Shown: positions 25,012-33,613, numbered from the stretch's first letter. The stretch is 42,780 nucleotides of DNA from DASSJF01 sp035280345 (GCA_035280345.1 DATEGA010000233.1:1-42780); one strand, 5' to 3'. Notes: generated from the letters alone by a model not told the origin. Numbers and translations are program-made.

Positions 25012-25769
25012 GCCGGCGCCCCCTCGCGCGCGAGATCGAGGAACATCTGCTCGAGCGTCTCCTCGTCGAATTGCCGGAGTACCTCACCAGGCGGGCCGTC
25101 GGCGATGATCCGCCCGTGGTGCAGGAACAGGATGCGGTCGCTCAGCCGCTCGACCTCCTGCATGTTGTGCGAAGTGTAGAAGATCGTCATCCGGCGCTCG
25201 GCCCGGATCGCCCGCAGCGCCTCGCGCACGCGGTCGGCCCCGTCCGGGTCGAGGCTGGCCGTGGGCTCGTCGAGGAAGAGCACCTCTGGATCGTTGAGCA
25301 GCGCCTTGACGAGCCCGAACCGAGTGCCTTCGCCCGACGAGAGCTGGCCGGTGCGCCGTTTCCACATGCCGGCGAGGCCCATTCGCTCAAGCAGCCGTTC
25401 CAGTTCGGCGCGCGGCTTGCGCACGCCGTAGAGCCGCGAAAAGACGGCCAAGTTCTCGCCGACCGTCAGATTCCCCGGCAGCGAGACGTAGGGGGATGTG
25501 AAGTTGACGCGCGCGAGAATCGCCTGACGCGCCGCCGGCATCGGAAGACCGAGAATCTCGACCTCCCCGCGCGTCGGCCGCAACAGCCCGAGCAGCATGC
25601 CGATCGTCGTCGTCTTGCCGGCGCCGTTTGGGCCCAGGAACCCAACGATCGCGCCCGCCGGCACGGCAAACGAGATGTCATCGACGACAACGGAGCCGCC
25701 GAAGCGCTTGGTAAGGTGGCTGGCGACGATCACCCCGGTCTCGGGGCCGGGGGAGATGGTGCGGATCAC
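25008..25769 (-). CDS. ABC-2 type transporter ATP-binding protein
   Basis: ATPase of 253 residues. Walker A GPNGAGKTTT, Walker B LFLDEPTASLDP and the following YTSHNMQEVERLSDRI are intact; the ABC signature reads LSSGEGTRFGL, a divergent form in which the usual Q is E. It couples to the overlapping permease gene to form an exporter. The GTG at 25769 is placed six bases after a TATAAT box, so the transcript may start at or very near the start codon (leaderless). It diverges from a DMT transporter gene over 24 bases. Confidence 0.85.
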   Translation of the reverse strand: MIRTISPGPETGVIVASHLTKRFGGSVVVDDISFAVPAGAIVGFLGPNGAGKTTTIGMLLGLLRPTRGEVEILGLPMPAARQAILARVNFTSPYVSLPGNLTVGENLAVFSRLYGVRKPRAELERLLERMGLAGMWKRRTGQLSSGEGTRFGLVKALLNDPEVLFLDEPTASLDPDGADRVREALRAIRAERRMTIFYTSHNMQEVERLSDRILFLHHGRIIADGPPGEVLRQFDEETLEQMFLDLAREGAPA

Positions 25770-25775
25770 GGCTGC

Positions 25776-25781
25776 ATTATA
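25776..25781 (-). promoter_or_regulatory. TATAAT box for a probable leaderless transcript
   Basis: The minus-strand hexamer TATAAT at 25781-25776 is a perfect -10 consensus. Only GCAGCC separates it from the GTG start of the ABC-2 ATPase gene at 25769, which is the spacing of leaderless mRNAs. The complementary strand reads TATACA at 25778-25783, ten bases before the GTG of the divergent DMT transporter gene, so both promoters may use the same bases. Confidence 0.6.
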
Positions 25782-25793
25782 CACTGGTGGACT

Positions 25794-26711
25794 GTGACCG
25801 TCCCCGAACGCCACATCCGTCGCGGCCAGGTCTACGCGCTCGCCGCGATCGTAATCTGGAGCACGAACTTCATCATCGGCCGGGAACTGCGCGACGCGCT
25901 CACGCCCGGCACGATCGCCGCGTTCCGCGCGCTGGTGGCCGGCGTCCCGATGGGCGTCTGGATCCTCGCGAGGCGCGGATGGCCGGCGGAGGGCCGCCGC
26001 CAGATCGGACCGATGGTGGGCCTCGGTCTGCTCGGCATCGTCACGAGCCAGTACATGACGTACCTGGCCCTGCATTGGAGCCTCGCGACCAACGTGATCA
26101 TCCTCAACGCCGCGAGTCCGCTCGTCACCGCGACGATCGCGGTCCTCGTCGGCGCGGCCCCGTTCTCGCCGGGGCTTTTCCGCGGCCTCGCGATCTCGGT
26201 GGCCGGCGCCTTTCTCGTGACGGCGTTCGGCGCCACGGGCGGCGCCCGGCTCGAGGCCGACCCCGGCGCGCTGCTCGTGATCGCCACGATGGTGACCTGG
26301 GGCTTCTATAACCTCGGCGTGCAGCGCTTGAGCCTCACGCTGTCACCGCTCGTGGTCACGTCGGGGGCGATGCTGGCCGGCTCGCCGTTCCTGATCGGGG
26401 TGGTGGCGCTCGAGCACCCGCCGCATCTGTGGGCCGCGGTCGTGGCGCACCTGCCGGTGCTGGTCTATCTGGCGGTCGGCCCGTCCGCCGTCGCCTACGC
26501 CTGCTGGAGCGCCGCGGTGCGGGACCTCGGGGCGGACTATGCGATGCTGTTCAACAACCTGCTGCCGGTCTTTGGAATGGTGCTCGGCGCCACCGTGTTG
26601 CATGAGCGGATCGCGCTCGTGCAGATCGGCGCCTCCGCGCTGATCATCGCCGGAATCCTGATCGCGTTCCGGTCGCTCACCGCCGGCGCGCGGTCGGGCG
26701 CGGCGGCCTAA
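25794..26711 (+). CDS. EamA/DMT-superfamily transporter
   Basis: Inner-membrane metabolite transporter of 305 residues with ten hydrophobic helices in two EamA halves: VYALAAIVIWSTNFIIGREL, VIILNAASPLVTATIAVLVG, and second-half MVTWGFYNLGVQRLSL, LGADYAMLFNNLLPVFGMVLGATVLHERIALVQI. Substrate unknown. GTG at 25794 is used; no standard ribosome binding site is visible, which fits a very short leader. Its stop codon overlaps, end to end, the stop of the frameshifted ArsR gene on the other strand. Confidence 0.85.
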   Translation: MTVPERHIRRGQVYALAAIVIWSTNFIIGRELRDALTPGTIAAFRALVAGVPMGVWILARRGWPAEGRRQIGPMVGLGLLGIVTSQYMTYLALHWSLATNVIILNAASPLVTATIAVLVGAAPFSPGLFRGLAISVAGAFLVTAFGATGGARLEADPGALLVIATMVTWGFYNLGVQRLSLTLSPLVVTSGAMLAGSPFLIGVVALEHPPHLWAAVVAHLPVLVYLAVGPSAVAYACWSAAVRDLGADYAMLFNNLLPVFGMVLGATVLHERIALVQIGASALIIAGILIAFRSLTAGARSGAAA

Positions 26712-27075
26712 GCCGCCGTGCGGGTCATCGTCGCGAGCATTTCACGCGACCGCGGTCCGCGACGTCCTAGCCATACGATCGCTTTCGGATCCACTGCGGC
26801 GCTGCGCGTGCAGCACTCCGCGGACAGGAAGCCCAGCAGCTCTTTCAGCGTCTCCGTCCCCGCCGCGTAGCGGAGGAACGTCCCTCCCGCCGCACCGTCA
26901 CGAGGCCCTCGTTGCGCAGCTTCTCGAAATGGTGCGAGAGCGTGGAGGCGGGGATGTCGAGCTCCGCCTGGATCCCGTCCGGATGGGCCGCCAGGAGCAG
27001 CCGGACGATGCGCAGACGCGGTTCGGTGCCGATCGCGGCAAACATGTCCGCGCAGCGGGCGACGCCGTCGATCAA
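26708..27075 (-). pseudogene. ArsR-family regulator gene broken by a one-base frameshift
   Basis: The first part reads MFAAIGTEPRLRIVRLL, ASTLSHHFEKLRNEGLVTVRREG, a typical ArsR winged helix with its recognition helix. At about 26884-26889 the frame shifts: frame 0 ends after a few codons, while reading one base back continues as TFLRYAAGTETLKELLG and FLSAECC, exactly the expected ArsR wing and C-terminal helix with a CC pair. So a single base has been lost in GAGGGACG, by mutation or sequencing error. A TTG at 27075 overlaps the RidA stop (TTGA); an ATG at 27045 is the alternative start. The repaired product would have about 122 residues and end at 26708. Confidence 0.7.
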
Positions 27076-27461
27076 GCCGGTACGACCGCGTCCGCCTCGA
27101 TCTCGACCAGCATCGCGGGGTCGACCAAGCGGCTCACGACGACGAGGGTACTCGCCGGCCGGATGTCGCGGAACACCTCGCCGTGGGCCCGGCCGACCGC
27201 TTCCCAATCGGCGGCGTTGGTGATAAAGATTCGCGTCCGGACCACGTGCTCGTAGCCGCACCCGAGCCCGCGCAGCGCCGTCCCGATGTTCTTCAAGATC
27301 TGGACGGCCTGCGCGCCCGCATCCCCCGCCCCGACGATCTTACCGCCGGCGTCCGTCGCTGTGGTCCCCGCCACGTACACCGACTGCCCGATCCGGACGG
27401 CGCGGGAGTACCCGACCACCGGTTCCCACGGCGTGCCCGACGAATAATTGCGGCGCTCCAC
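27072..27461 (-). CDS. RidA-family enamine/imine deaminase
   Basis: Small protein of 129 residues of the RidA/YjgF/UK114 family, which hydrolyses reactive enamine/imine intermediates released by PLP enzymes. Family blocks are YSSGTPWEPVVGYSRAVRIG, VYVAGTTATD, and the catalytic-arginine stretch VVRTRIFIT with the later RPASTLVVVSRLVDPAMLVEIEADA. The GTG at 27461 follows AAGGGGGG. The gene lies 12 bases after the DinB-like gene and overlaps the frameshifted ArsR gene, making a three-gene run. The many PLP enzymes in the window would supply its substrates. Confidence 0.85.
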   Translation of the reverse strand: MERRNYSSGTPWEPVVGYSRAVRIGQSVYVAGTTATDAGGKIVGAGDAGAQAVQILKNIGTALRGLGCGYEHVVRTRIFITNAADWEAVGRAHGEVFRDIRPASTLVVVSRLVDPAMLVEIEADAVVPA

Positions 27462-27473
27462 GCCCCACCCCCC

Positions 27474-27980
27474 TTATCGCGTAATCGGTATCCGGTCGAA
27501 CGCGAGGAACGAGTAGTCGATGTTCTCGGCCCGCACGCCGCACTGGCGCAGCATCGCCATGACCTGCGCTCGGTGGTGCACCTCGTGCAACGCCATGTGG
27601 AGGGTGATCTCGGCGGCCGTCGTGCGGACGCGGGCCGGACCGAACTGCGAAATGAATTCGACCGTCCGCGCCGGATCGCCGATCGACCTGATCGCCGCGG
27701 CGGTGCGGGTCGTCTGCGCCTGCCACGCGCGTTCGAGCGGCTCGAGCTCGGGGATCCGCTCCGGCGTGAACGGACTGTCGCCGAGCGGGAAATCGCGGCC
27801 GGCCAGGCGCTCCACGTACGCCCACTCGGCGGCCGCGATGTGAAGCAGCGTTGCGCGCATGGAGCCGAGGCCGATCGGAAAGGACTGCGCGTAGACGCCG
27901 CGCTGCTCCCGCTCGAGGTCGCGCACCCATTCGAGCAGATGCCGGCGCGCGGCGGCGAGGTAGTCGAACACTCGAGGCAT
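27474..27980 (-). CDS. DinB-like/DUF664-type four-helix protein
   Basis: Cytoplasmic four-helix-bundle protein of 168 residues. Metal-binding histidines typical of the DinB superfamily are visible in MRATLLHIAAAEW and in HMALHEVHHRAQVMAML (an HxxxH pair). Such proteins include thiol-dependent S-transferases and damage-inducible proteins; the specific activity cannot be told. I chose the ATG at 27980, which begins the first helix and has GGAG upstream; an upstream extension is possible. It is the first gene of the DinB-RidA-ArsR run and diverges from the class-V aminotransferase with 225 bases between starts. Confidence 0.78.
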   Translation of the reverse strand: MPRVFDYLAAARRHLLEWVRDLEREQRGVYAQSFPIGLGSMRATLLHIAAAEWAYVERLAGRDFPLGDSPFTPERIPELEPLERAWQAQTTRTAAAIRSIGDPARTVEFISQFGPARVRTTAAEITLHMALHEVHHRAQVMAMLRQCGVRAENIDYSFLAFDRIPITR

Positions 27981-28205
27981 GTCGAGCTCCAACAGCGCAC
28001 CCCCACACCACGACTGGACGATCCGTTCGATGCGATCACGCGCGCGTCCCGTAGACACCGTTTCAGACCGTCCATAGGAACACGCGTAATACACAAAACG
28101 GAGGAGCGTTTCCGCCCGTCCCCGAAGGCGATTAATCGGGCGCGCTCGGCCTCCGCACATCCACGAGACACCTGCCGGGCCCGCCGAAGGAGGTCGGCGC
28201 GCGCA
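27981..28205. other. Divergent intergenic region without a clear gene
   Basis: This 225-base gap separates the DinB-like and class-V aminotransferase genes and must contain both promoters. It includes a relatively AT-rich patch at about 28075-28105. I could not identify a convincing -35/-10 pair, RNA gene or long inverted repeat in it. Confidence 0.4.
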
Positions 28206-29321
28206 ATGGACACCCGCGATGTCGAACTGCTGATTCCTGGCCCGATCCCGGTCTCCAAGCAGGTCCTCGAAGTTATGAGCCACCAGGTCGAGCAGCATTA
28301 CGGCCCGGATTGGATGCCGTTCTATGAGACGTTCATCGCGCGGCTGCGCCGGGTGTTCGCGAGCGCCGGAACGGTCTATCCGATACCCGCCTCAGGCAGT
28401 GGCGGCCTCGACGCGGTGATCGGCAGTCTCGTAGGGGTGGACGGCAAGATCGGCGTCATCACGAACGGCTTCTTCGGCGACCGTGTCGTGGAAATCGCTC
28501 GCGCATACTCCTCCAACGTCGAGGTCCTGGAGGTCCCCTGGGACCGGGCGGCCGATCCGGACGACGTACGCCGGTGGGCACGGACGCACAAGCTGCCGTT
28601 GATCGCGGTGGTCCACAGCGACACGGCGACCGGTGTGCTGAACCCCGTCCAGGAGATCGCCGCGGCGGTGCGGCCGGAGGGGGCGGCCGTCGCCGTCGAC
28701 GCCGTCTCGTCGCTCGGCGGGGCGCCGGTGGAGACCGACAAGTGGGGGCTCGCCGCGGTCTCCACCGCGTCGCAGAAGTGCCTCGAGAGTCCGCCGGGGC
28801 TGGCGCCGGTCGCGATCACCAGGTTGGGATGGGAGGTCATCGACCGTCAGCCCAACTCCCGCGGCTGGTATCTCAACCTCCGCACGTGGCGGCGGTTCGA
28901 GCGCGAGTGGGGCGCGCACCACCCGTACCCCGTGACGATCCCGAGCAACCTGATCCGCGCGCTCGATCGGGCGCTCCAACTCATCCTCGACGAAGGGCTC
29001 GAGAAGCGCTTCGAGCGGCACCGGCGTGCCCAGGCCGCGCTCCGCGAAGGGCTCGAGCGGATCGGGTTCACGCCGGCCGTCGAGGCGAAGTGGGCGTCGC
29101 CGACGGTGACCGTCGCCTACCCGCCGGCCGGGGTGGACGCCAACGCCGTCATCCGCAACATGCGTACGCGGGGACTTGCGATCTCCGGCGGCCTTGCGAA
29201 GCTGTCCGGCAAGGTGATCCGCGTCGGCCATCTCGGAACGCAGGCGCATCCGGAGCTGATGCGCCGGGTCGTCGACGCGCTCGAGGCGTCGGTGCGGGAA
29301 GGCGCGGCCGCGAAGCGCTAG
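28206..29321 (+). CDS. Class-V aminotransferase (alanine/serine-glyoxylate type)
   Basis: PLP transaminase of 371 residues. LLIPGPIPVSKQVLEVMSHQ opens the protein, IPASGSGGLDAVIGSL binds cofactor, AVVHSDTATGVLNPV and VDAVSSLGGAPVETDKWGL carry the cofactor aspartate, and STASQKCLESPPGLAPV contains the PLP lysine (SQK). The pattern matches alanine-glyoxylate/serine-glyoxylate aminotransferases; 2-aminoethylphosphonate transaminase (PhnW) is a sister group, but the N-terminus here is not PhnW-like. GGAGGT stands 11 bases before the ATG. It is transcribed alone and ends at a strong hairpin. Confidence 0.85.
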   Translation: MDTRDVELLIPGPIPVSKQVLEVMSHQVEQHYGPDWMPFYETFIARLRRVFASAGTVYPIPASGSGGLDAVIGSLVGVDGKIGVITNGFFGDRVVEIARAYSSNVEVLEVPWDRAADPDDVRRWARTHKLPLIAVVHSDTATGVLNPVQEIAAAVRPEGAAVAVDAVSSLGGAPVETDKWGLAAVSTASQKCLESPPGLAPVAITRLGWEVIDRQPNSRGWYLNLRTWRRFEREWGAHHPYPVTIPSNLIRALDRALQLILDEGLEKRFERHRRAQAALREGLERIGFTPAVEAKWASPTVTVAYPPAGVDANAVIRNMRTRGLAISGGLAKLSGKVIRVGHLGTQAHPELMRRVVDALEASVREGAAAKR

Positions 29322-29351
29322 GCCAACCCGCGGTTTCAAGATTTCGGCTCA

Positions 29352-29382
29352 CCGGCCGCGCGCCCGGGGGGCGCGCGGCCGG
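29352..29382. terminator. Perfect 13-bp GC hairpin between convergent genes
   Basis: CCGGCCGCGCGCC at 29352-29364 is followed, after a 5-base loop, by its exact complement at 29370-29382. It lies between the class-V aminotransferase stop and the stop of the convergent ABC permease. No T-run follows, so it could work with Rho or as a 3'-end barrier. Confidence 0.55.
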
Positions 29383-29390
29383 CGCGTTGA

Positions 29391-30248
29391 TCAGGATGAG
29401 GTGTCGCGCCGCGTCCAGGGCGCCAGCCGGTGCTCGGACCATTTCACGAACTCGGTCACCGCAACGCCGAAGAGCGAGACGAAGATCGCGAGCGCCAATA
29501 CCTTGGCCGTGGCCAGCCGGTTGCCGAAATTCACCACCATGTAGCCGAGGCCCACGATCGCCAGGAACATCTCCGCGGTAATCATGCCGACGATCGCGTG
29601 CCCGAGCGCAAGCCGGATGCCGGCGATGATGAACGGGATCGAACCCGGCAGGTAAACGTCACGGAACATTTCCAGCGGGCCGGCCAGAAACGCCCGCGCG
29701 GTCTCCGTGTACTCGTCGCGCATCGACCGCACACCGGCGAACGTGTTCACAACCAGCGGGAAGTACGACACGACGAAGATGTACGCGATCCTCGCCTCGG
29801 TGCCCACCCCGAACCAAATGATGAAGAGCGGAATCAGCATGATCTTCGGCGTGACGTAGAGCGCGTCGAGGAACGGCCCGATCGCGCGCTCGACCGGCCG
29901 CGAGACGCCGGCCAGGAAGCCGAGCACGATGCCGGTGGGAATGGCGAGGCCGAGGCCGATCAGCAGCGACTGGATGCTGGTCGCGAACGCGTTCGCCAGA
30001 TTGTCGCGCGCGAACAGGTCCCAGAAGGCCCCGAAGACGGCGGCGGGGCCGGGCAGCAGGAGCGGCGGATAGAAGCGCGACAGCACCTGCCAGACGGCCA
30101 GAAAGACGGCGATCGAGCCCGCCGTCGGCAGCCAGACCGCGGCGGAGATCGGCACCCGTACCGCGGGCCGCCCCGCGCCGGCGGCCCACCGCGGTGGTTC
30201 GGAAGCGGCCGCGGTCGCAGCGCTTGGCGTTTGGGTCGCGTCGTTCAC
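29391..30248 (-). CDS. ABC transporter permease (TauC/SsuC type)
   Basis: Membrane subunit of 285 residues of a nitrate/sulfonate/taurine-type importer. Six hydrophobic helices are seen, and the ATPase-coupling loop reads EMFRDVYLPGSIPFIIAGIRLALGHAIVGMITAEM, typical of the SsuC/TauC group. The N-terminal 35 residues are a low-complexity alanine-rich extension. The ATG at 30248 overlaps the stop of the ATPase gene by four bases. Substrate unknown; family members carry sulfonates, nitrate, pyrimidine precursors or aromatic acids. Confidence 0.87.
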   Translation of the reverse strand: MNDATQTPSAATAAASEPPRWAAGAGRPAVRVPISAAVWLPTAGSIAVFLAVWQVLSRFYPPLLLPGPAAVFGAFWDLFARDNLANAFATSIQSLLIGLGLAIPTGIVLGFLAGVSRPVERAIGPFLDALYVTPKIMLIPLFIIWFGVGTEARIAYIFVVSYFPLVVNTFAGVRSMRDEYTETARAFLAGPLEMFRDVYLPGSIPFIIAGIRLALGHAIVGMITAEMFLAIVGLGYMVVNFGNRLATAKVLALAIFVSLFGVAVTEFVKWSEHRLAPWTRRDTSS

Positions 30249-31036
30249 GTCGCCGCTCCCATGACGAGCGCCTTGATCTCGGCGCGCAGCCGCGTGAACT
30301 CCGAAGTGGCGTAGACGTCGTGCGCCCAGCGCGGCGATGGGAGCCGCGGCTCCACCTCGAGCGTCACGCGGCCCGGCCGCGGCGAGAACACGAGCACCCG
30401 GTCGCAGAGGTAGAGCGCCTCGTCGATATTATGCGTGACGAGCACCATCATCTTGGGCGTCTGGGCCTGGATCCGCAGCAGCTCCTCGCGCAGGCGTTCC
30501 GCGGTCTGATAGTCAAGGGCGCCGAACGGCTCGTCGAGGAGCAGCAGCGTCGGGTTGATGGCGAGCGCGCGCGCGAGGCCGACGCGCTGCTGCATCCCGC
30601 CGGACAGCTGGTGCGGGAAGTACCGCTCGAAGCCGGCGAGGCCGACCATGGTGATGAGCCGTTCCGCCCGCGCGCGGCGTTCCGGCGCGGGCACGCGCTG
30701 CATCTGGAGGCCGAACTCCACGTTGGCGAGCACGGTCCGCCACGGGAACAGGTTGAACAGCTGGAAGACGATGCCGATGTCGGGCCGCGGCCGGGTCACC
30801 GGCGAACCGTTCAGGACCGCTGCGCCGTCGTCCGGGGAGTCGAGCCCGGCCAGGATCTTCAGCAGCGTGGTCTTGCCGCAGCCGCTCGGGCCGATGATGC
30901 CGACGATCCGCTCGGGCGCGACGTCGAAGCTGATCTCCTGAAGCACATGTAGACCGCCGGATCCGCCGCCGTTTGCGCGGCCCCCGGGCGACCTCCGAAA
31001 CGCCTTTGAGACCCGCTCGACGCGCAGCCCGTCCAT
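30245..31036 (-). CDS. ABC transporter ATP-binding protein (SsuB/TauB type)
   Basis: ATPase of 263 residues. Walker A GPSGCGKTTL, Q-loop IVFQLFNLFPWRTVLANV, signature LSGGMQQRVGLARAL, Walker B LLLLDEPFGALDYQT and VLVTHNIDEALYLCDRV are intact, all in the form of the nitrate/sulfonate importers. A glycine-rich insert (about residues 17-28) lies before the first strand. Overlap with the permease gene and a 12-base gap to the binding-protein gene show a single operon. Confidence 0.9.
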   Translation of the reverse strand: MDGLRVERVSKAFRRSPGGRANGGGSGGLHVLQEISFDVAPERIVGIIGPSGCGKTTLLKILAGLDSPDDGAAVLNGSPVTRPRPDIGIVFQLFNLFPWRTVLANVEFGLQMQRVPAPERRARAERLITMVGLAGFERYFPHQLSGGMQQRVGLARALAINPTLLLLDEPFGALDYQTAERLREELLRIQAQTPKMMVLVTHNIDEALYLCDRVLVFSPRPGRVTLEVEPRLPSPRWAHDVYATSEFTRLRAEIKALVMGAAT

Positions 31037-31048
31037 GCTCGGCCCCGG

Positions 31049-32062
31049 CTACCGGCGCCCGACCTTCGCGAGCGCGGCGTCCTGAATGTCGAACGCCGCC
31101 ACTTCGCCCGGCGCCGGAATCTTCGTCAGATCGCCGGTCGCCTTCGCGATCTCGAAGGTCGAGTTGAGGGCCGCCGGCGTGAGGCCGCCGTTGATCGGGA
31201 AGATCTCGTCTTGAATGTAGCGGTCGTAGGCCCACTCGATCACATCACGCGGCAGCGGCTCCAACCCCGGCCACCGCGCACGGAGGGCCTCGTCGATGAA
31301 GGGAATCTTATTATGCGCCCAGCGGTTGGCTTCGATCTGCGCCTCGGCGGCGGCGAGCACAGCGTCACGGTGCGCCGCGATATATGACTGGTCGGCCATC
31401 CAGACGGCCACGAGGAACCCGGGCACCGCCTTCGCGACCGAGATGTTTTCGAGGACGTGAAACCCGCCCTTCTTGATCAGTTCATACGCGTAGTCGTAGC
31501 CGAGCCATGCGGCGTCGGCCCGCCCCGACTCCAGCGCCGCGGCGCGGGCACCGGTCGCGCCGACGCGCGCCATCGTGACGCGGAGGCGTTCGGGTGTGGT
31601 GTTGCGGGTCTCGAGCAGGCGCCGAAAGAGGATGTCGGTCGGCGAGCCCGGTGATGAGATCGCGACCGTGCGGCCGGACAGGTCGTTGATTGTGTTGACG
31701 CCCTGCCGCGCGATCAGCACCCAGTCGAGCGTGGCCCACGCGACGGCGAACATCCGGGTGGGCGCGCCCTGCTCTGTCGCGTGCGCGGCGCCGACGGGGG
31801 TCGCAATCGCGAAGTCGAGCGCGCGCCCGGCCATCGCCTGGATGATCGCCCCGTCCGACTGGAAGTGATGCCACTCGACCCGGTAGCCGGCCCGGCTCAG
31901 CATCTCGCCGGCCATGAACTCCGGGAGGCTGGCGAGCCGCGGCGAGATCGCACCAATGCGGAGAACCGCCGGCGCGGCCGCCGAGACCGCGGAGCCGCCG
32001 GGGTACAGCAGCGCGGCAAGGACGGCCGCGGCGACGGCCGAGCGGATTCGAGCGAGCGGCAT
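31049..32062 (-). CDS. ABC transporter substrate-binding protein (NMT1/SsuA/TauA type)
   Basis: Exported receptor of 337 residues. Signal peptide RIRSAVAAAVLAALLYPGG, then LRIGAISPRLASLPEFMAGEMLSRAGYRVEWHHF, FQSDGAIIQAMAGRALDFAIATP and GRTVAISSPGSPTDILFRRLL, the type-II binding-protein pattern of the NMT1/SsuA family. The ATG at 32062 has GGAGGA eight bases upstream, so I prefer it to an in-frame start at 32089. It delivers an unknown small organic substrate to the adjacent permease/ATPase pair. The M81 peptidase gene lies 84 bases upstream on the same strand. Confidence 0.86.
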   Translation of the reverse strand: MPLARIRSAVAAAVLAALLYPGGSAVSAAAPAVLRIGAISPRLASLPEFMAGEMLSRAGYRVEWHHFQSDGAIIQAMAGRALDFAIATPVGAAHATEQGAPTRMFAVAWATLDWVLIARQGVNTINDLSGRTVAISSPGSPTDILFRRLLETRNTTPERLRVTMARVGATGARAAALESGRADAAWLGYDYAYELIKKGGFHVLENISVAKAVPGFLVAVWMADQSYIAAHRDAVLAAAEAQIEANRWAHNKIPFIDEALRARWPGLEPLPRDVIEWAYDRYIQDEIFPINGGLTPAALNSTFEIAKATGDLTKIPAPGEVAAFDIQDAALAKVGRR

Positions 32063-32146
32063 GACGTCCGTCCTCCAAGGAGATGCCATGGTGGGAAACT
32101 CGCGCCACCCTATTTCGGGACCGGCCGCGATATCCTGCCGCGGCGG

Positions 32147-33613
32147 CTATCCGGGCCGCGGGCGGTACACTTCGATCGCCGGCGCGAACGGCACCTCGTC
32201 GTCAAGCGGAAACATCGGCCGCCGGCAGACCTTGTGGCCAAGCGACCGGAGGTCCGCGCTCGTTGAGCCGGGCGCGTCGACATTGAAGTCCTTCTCCGCC
32301 CATTGGTCAAACATGTGCCACTCGCAGTACGGTGACTTGACCACGATGAGGTGGTAGGCCCGCGGGTCGCGGCCGTGCGCGAAAAACATCGCCCGGTCGA
32401 ACAGACTGACCGACCGGCTCAGCACGACGATCGTGATGTTGCCCGCCAGCAGCACGGCGCTCGGCCCGGCGTCCAGCGCACTACCGCTCGTCTCCAGCTT
32501 CGCGCGGCCCGACGAAAGCAGGTCGACGGTCGCGGTCACCTCCACCGGGACGAAGCGCTTGTCCAGCGCGCCGCCCAACCGCACCCGGATCGTCCGTCCG
32601 ACGCCCGCGCGGTGCGCCTCGGCCGCGGCCTGTGGGTCGACGATCGGCACGAGCACCGGCCGCTCGTACCCGGCCCCGAGCAGCGCCGCGAGAATCACGT
32701 TGCTGTCGCCTGTCGCCCCGGAGGACGTCGCGTCGGCCGCGTCGGTGAAGATCACGGGGCCCGCCATCTGCCGTGCCTCGGCGATGGCGCGGTCGAGCGG
32801 AATGAGCTTGGCCTGCATCCGGAAACGGTTGAGCCAAAACGCCTGCGCGAGGCGCACCGCCTCCGCGGAGGCCAACGCCCCATCGTCATCCGCGACCACG
32901 ACGGTCTGGCTGCACAGCTCCGGCACGTCGGTGAACGGGTTGCCGATCATCACCGCGGCCGCGAGTGCCCGGCCCTCGCCCTCGAGCCGCTGCGCCTCGC
33001 GGATGACATCGCCGTAGCAGCCGGTCTTCGTGAGCAGCTCTTCGCCACGCACGAGCGCGGGAATCGCCACCCGCGCGATCACGGGCCGGAGGCGTTCGTC
33101 CAGGACCCGGAGCAGCAGCCGGGCGGCGCGCGCGCCGGTACCGGCGAAGTCGACGTGCGGGTACGTGTGGTACGCCGTCAACCCGTCGATCTGCCGCAGC
33201 ATGCGCGCCGTGAGCACGCCGTGCAGGTCGAGCGAGATCACGATCGGCACGTCCGGCCCCGCGGCCTCGCGCACGCGCTCGAGGAGAAAGCCCTCCGGAT
33301 CGAGCTCGCCGTTCGCGCCCATCGCTCCGTGCATCGACACGTAGACGGCGTCGGCCTCCGGGATCCGCGCGACAACCTCCGTGACGAATTCGTTCGAGAG
33401 CCGCGCCCATCCGCGCCGGGACAAGAGACCGGCGCTGCCGGCGCGCGCGCTATAGACGGGCACGGCCTCAACGTCCGGCCGCCCGGCGAAGACCGCGAGC
33501 GCGCCGCCGACCGCGGTGTTGCGGCCGCTCTGCTCGAAGATCTCGCGCCCGTGGCGGACGCTGAAGTCGTCGTACTCGCTCGGCACCGGGTTGAACGATG
33601 AGATCTCCTGCAT
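32147..33613 (-). CDS. M81-family metallopeptidase (MlrC-like)
   Basis: Zinc-peptidase-like protein of at least 488 residues related to microcystinase C; real substrates are probably small peptides or amides. YVSMHGAMGANGELDPEG, SLDLHGVLTARM and AYHTYPHVDFAGTG carry the metal-binding aspartate and histidines. The C-terminal half has the matching DUF1485 part, ending in WHMFDQWAEKDFNVDAPGSTSADLR. ATG 33613 gives MQEISSFNP, but the frame is open upstream and encodes PKILIAEC, the expected first strand. GAGGAG at 33649-33654 stands eight bases before an ACG at 33640, which would initiate this longer form (497 residues); no ATG/GTG/TTG exists there. It follows dppC by 75 bases. Confidence 0.83.
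   Translation of the reverse strand: MQEISSFNPVPSEYDDFSVRHGREIFEQSGRNTAVGGALAVFAGRPDVEAVPVYSARAGSAGLLSRRGWARLSNEFVTEVVARIPEADAVYVSMHGAMGANGELDPEGFLLERVREAAGPDVPIVISLDLHGVLTARMLRQIDGLTAYHTYPHVDFAGTGARAARLLLRVLDERLRPVIARVAIPALVRGEELLTKTGCYGDVIREAQRLEGEGRALAAAVMIGNPFTDVPELCSQTVVVADDDGALASAEAVRLAQAFWLNRFRMQAKLIPLDRAIAEARQMAGPVIFTDAADATSSGATGDSNVILAALLGAGYERPVLVPIVDPQAAAEAHRAGVGRTIRVRLGGALDKRFVPVEVTATVDLLSSGRAKLETSGSALDAGPSAVLLAGNITIVVLSRSVSLFDRAMFFAHGRDPRAYHLIVVKSPYCEWHMFDQWAEKDFNVDAPGSTSADLRSLGHKVCRRPMFPLDDEVPFAPAIEVYRPRPG

Noticed and set aside
26880..26892. Programmed ribosomal frameshift in the ArsR gene
   Set aside because: No slippery heptamer or downstream structure is evident; mutation or sequencing error explains it more simply.
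27183..28205. Apparent 340-residue N-terminal extension of the class-V aminotransferase
   Set aside because: The extension is antisense to RidA and DinB-like genes. The conserved aminotransferase begins at MDTRDVELLIPGP (28206), so the extension is chance.
28206..29321. 2-aminoethylphosphonate transaminase (PhnW)
   Set aside because: It has the class-V fold, but the N-terminal and lysine-loop patterns fit alanine/serine-glyoxylate aminotransferases better.
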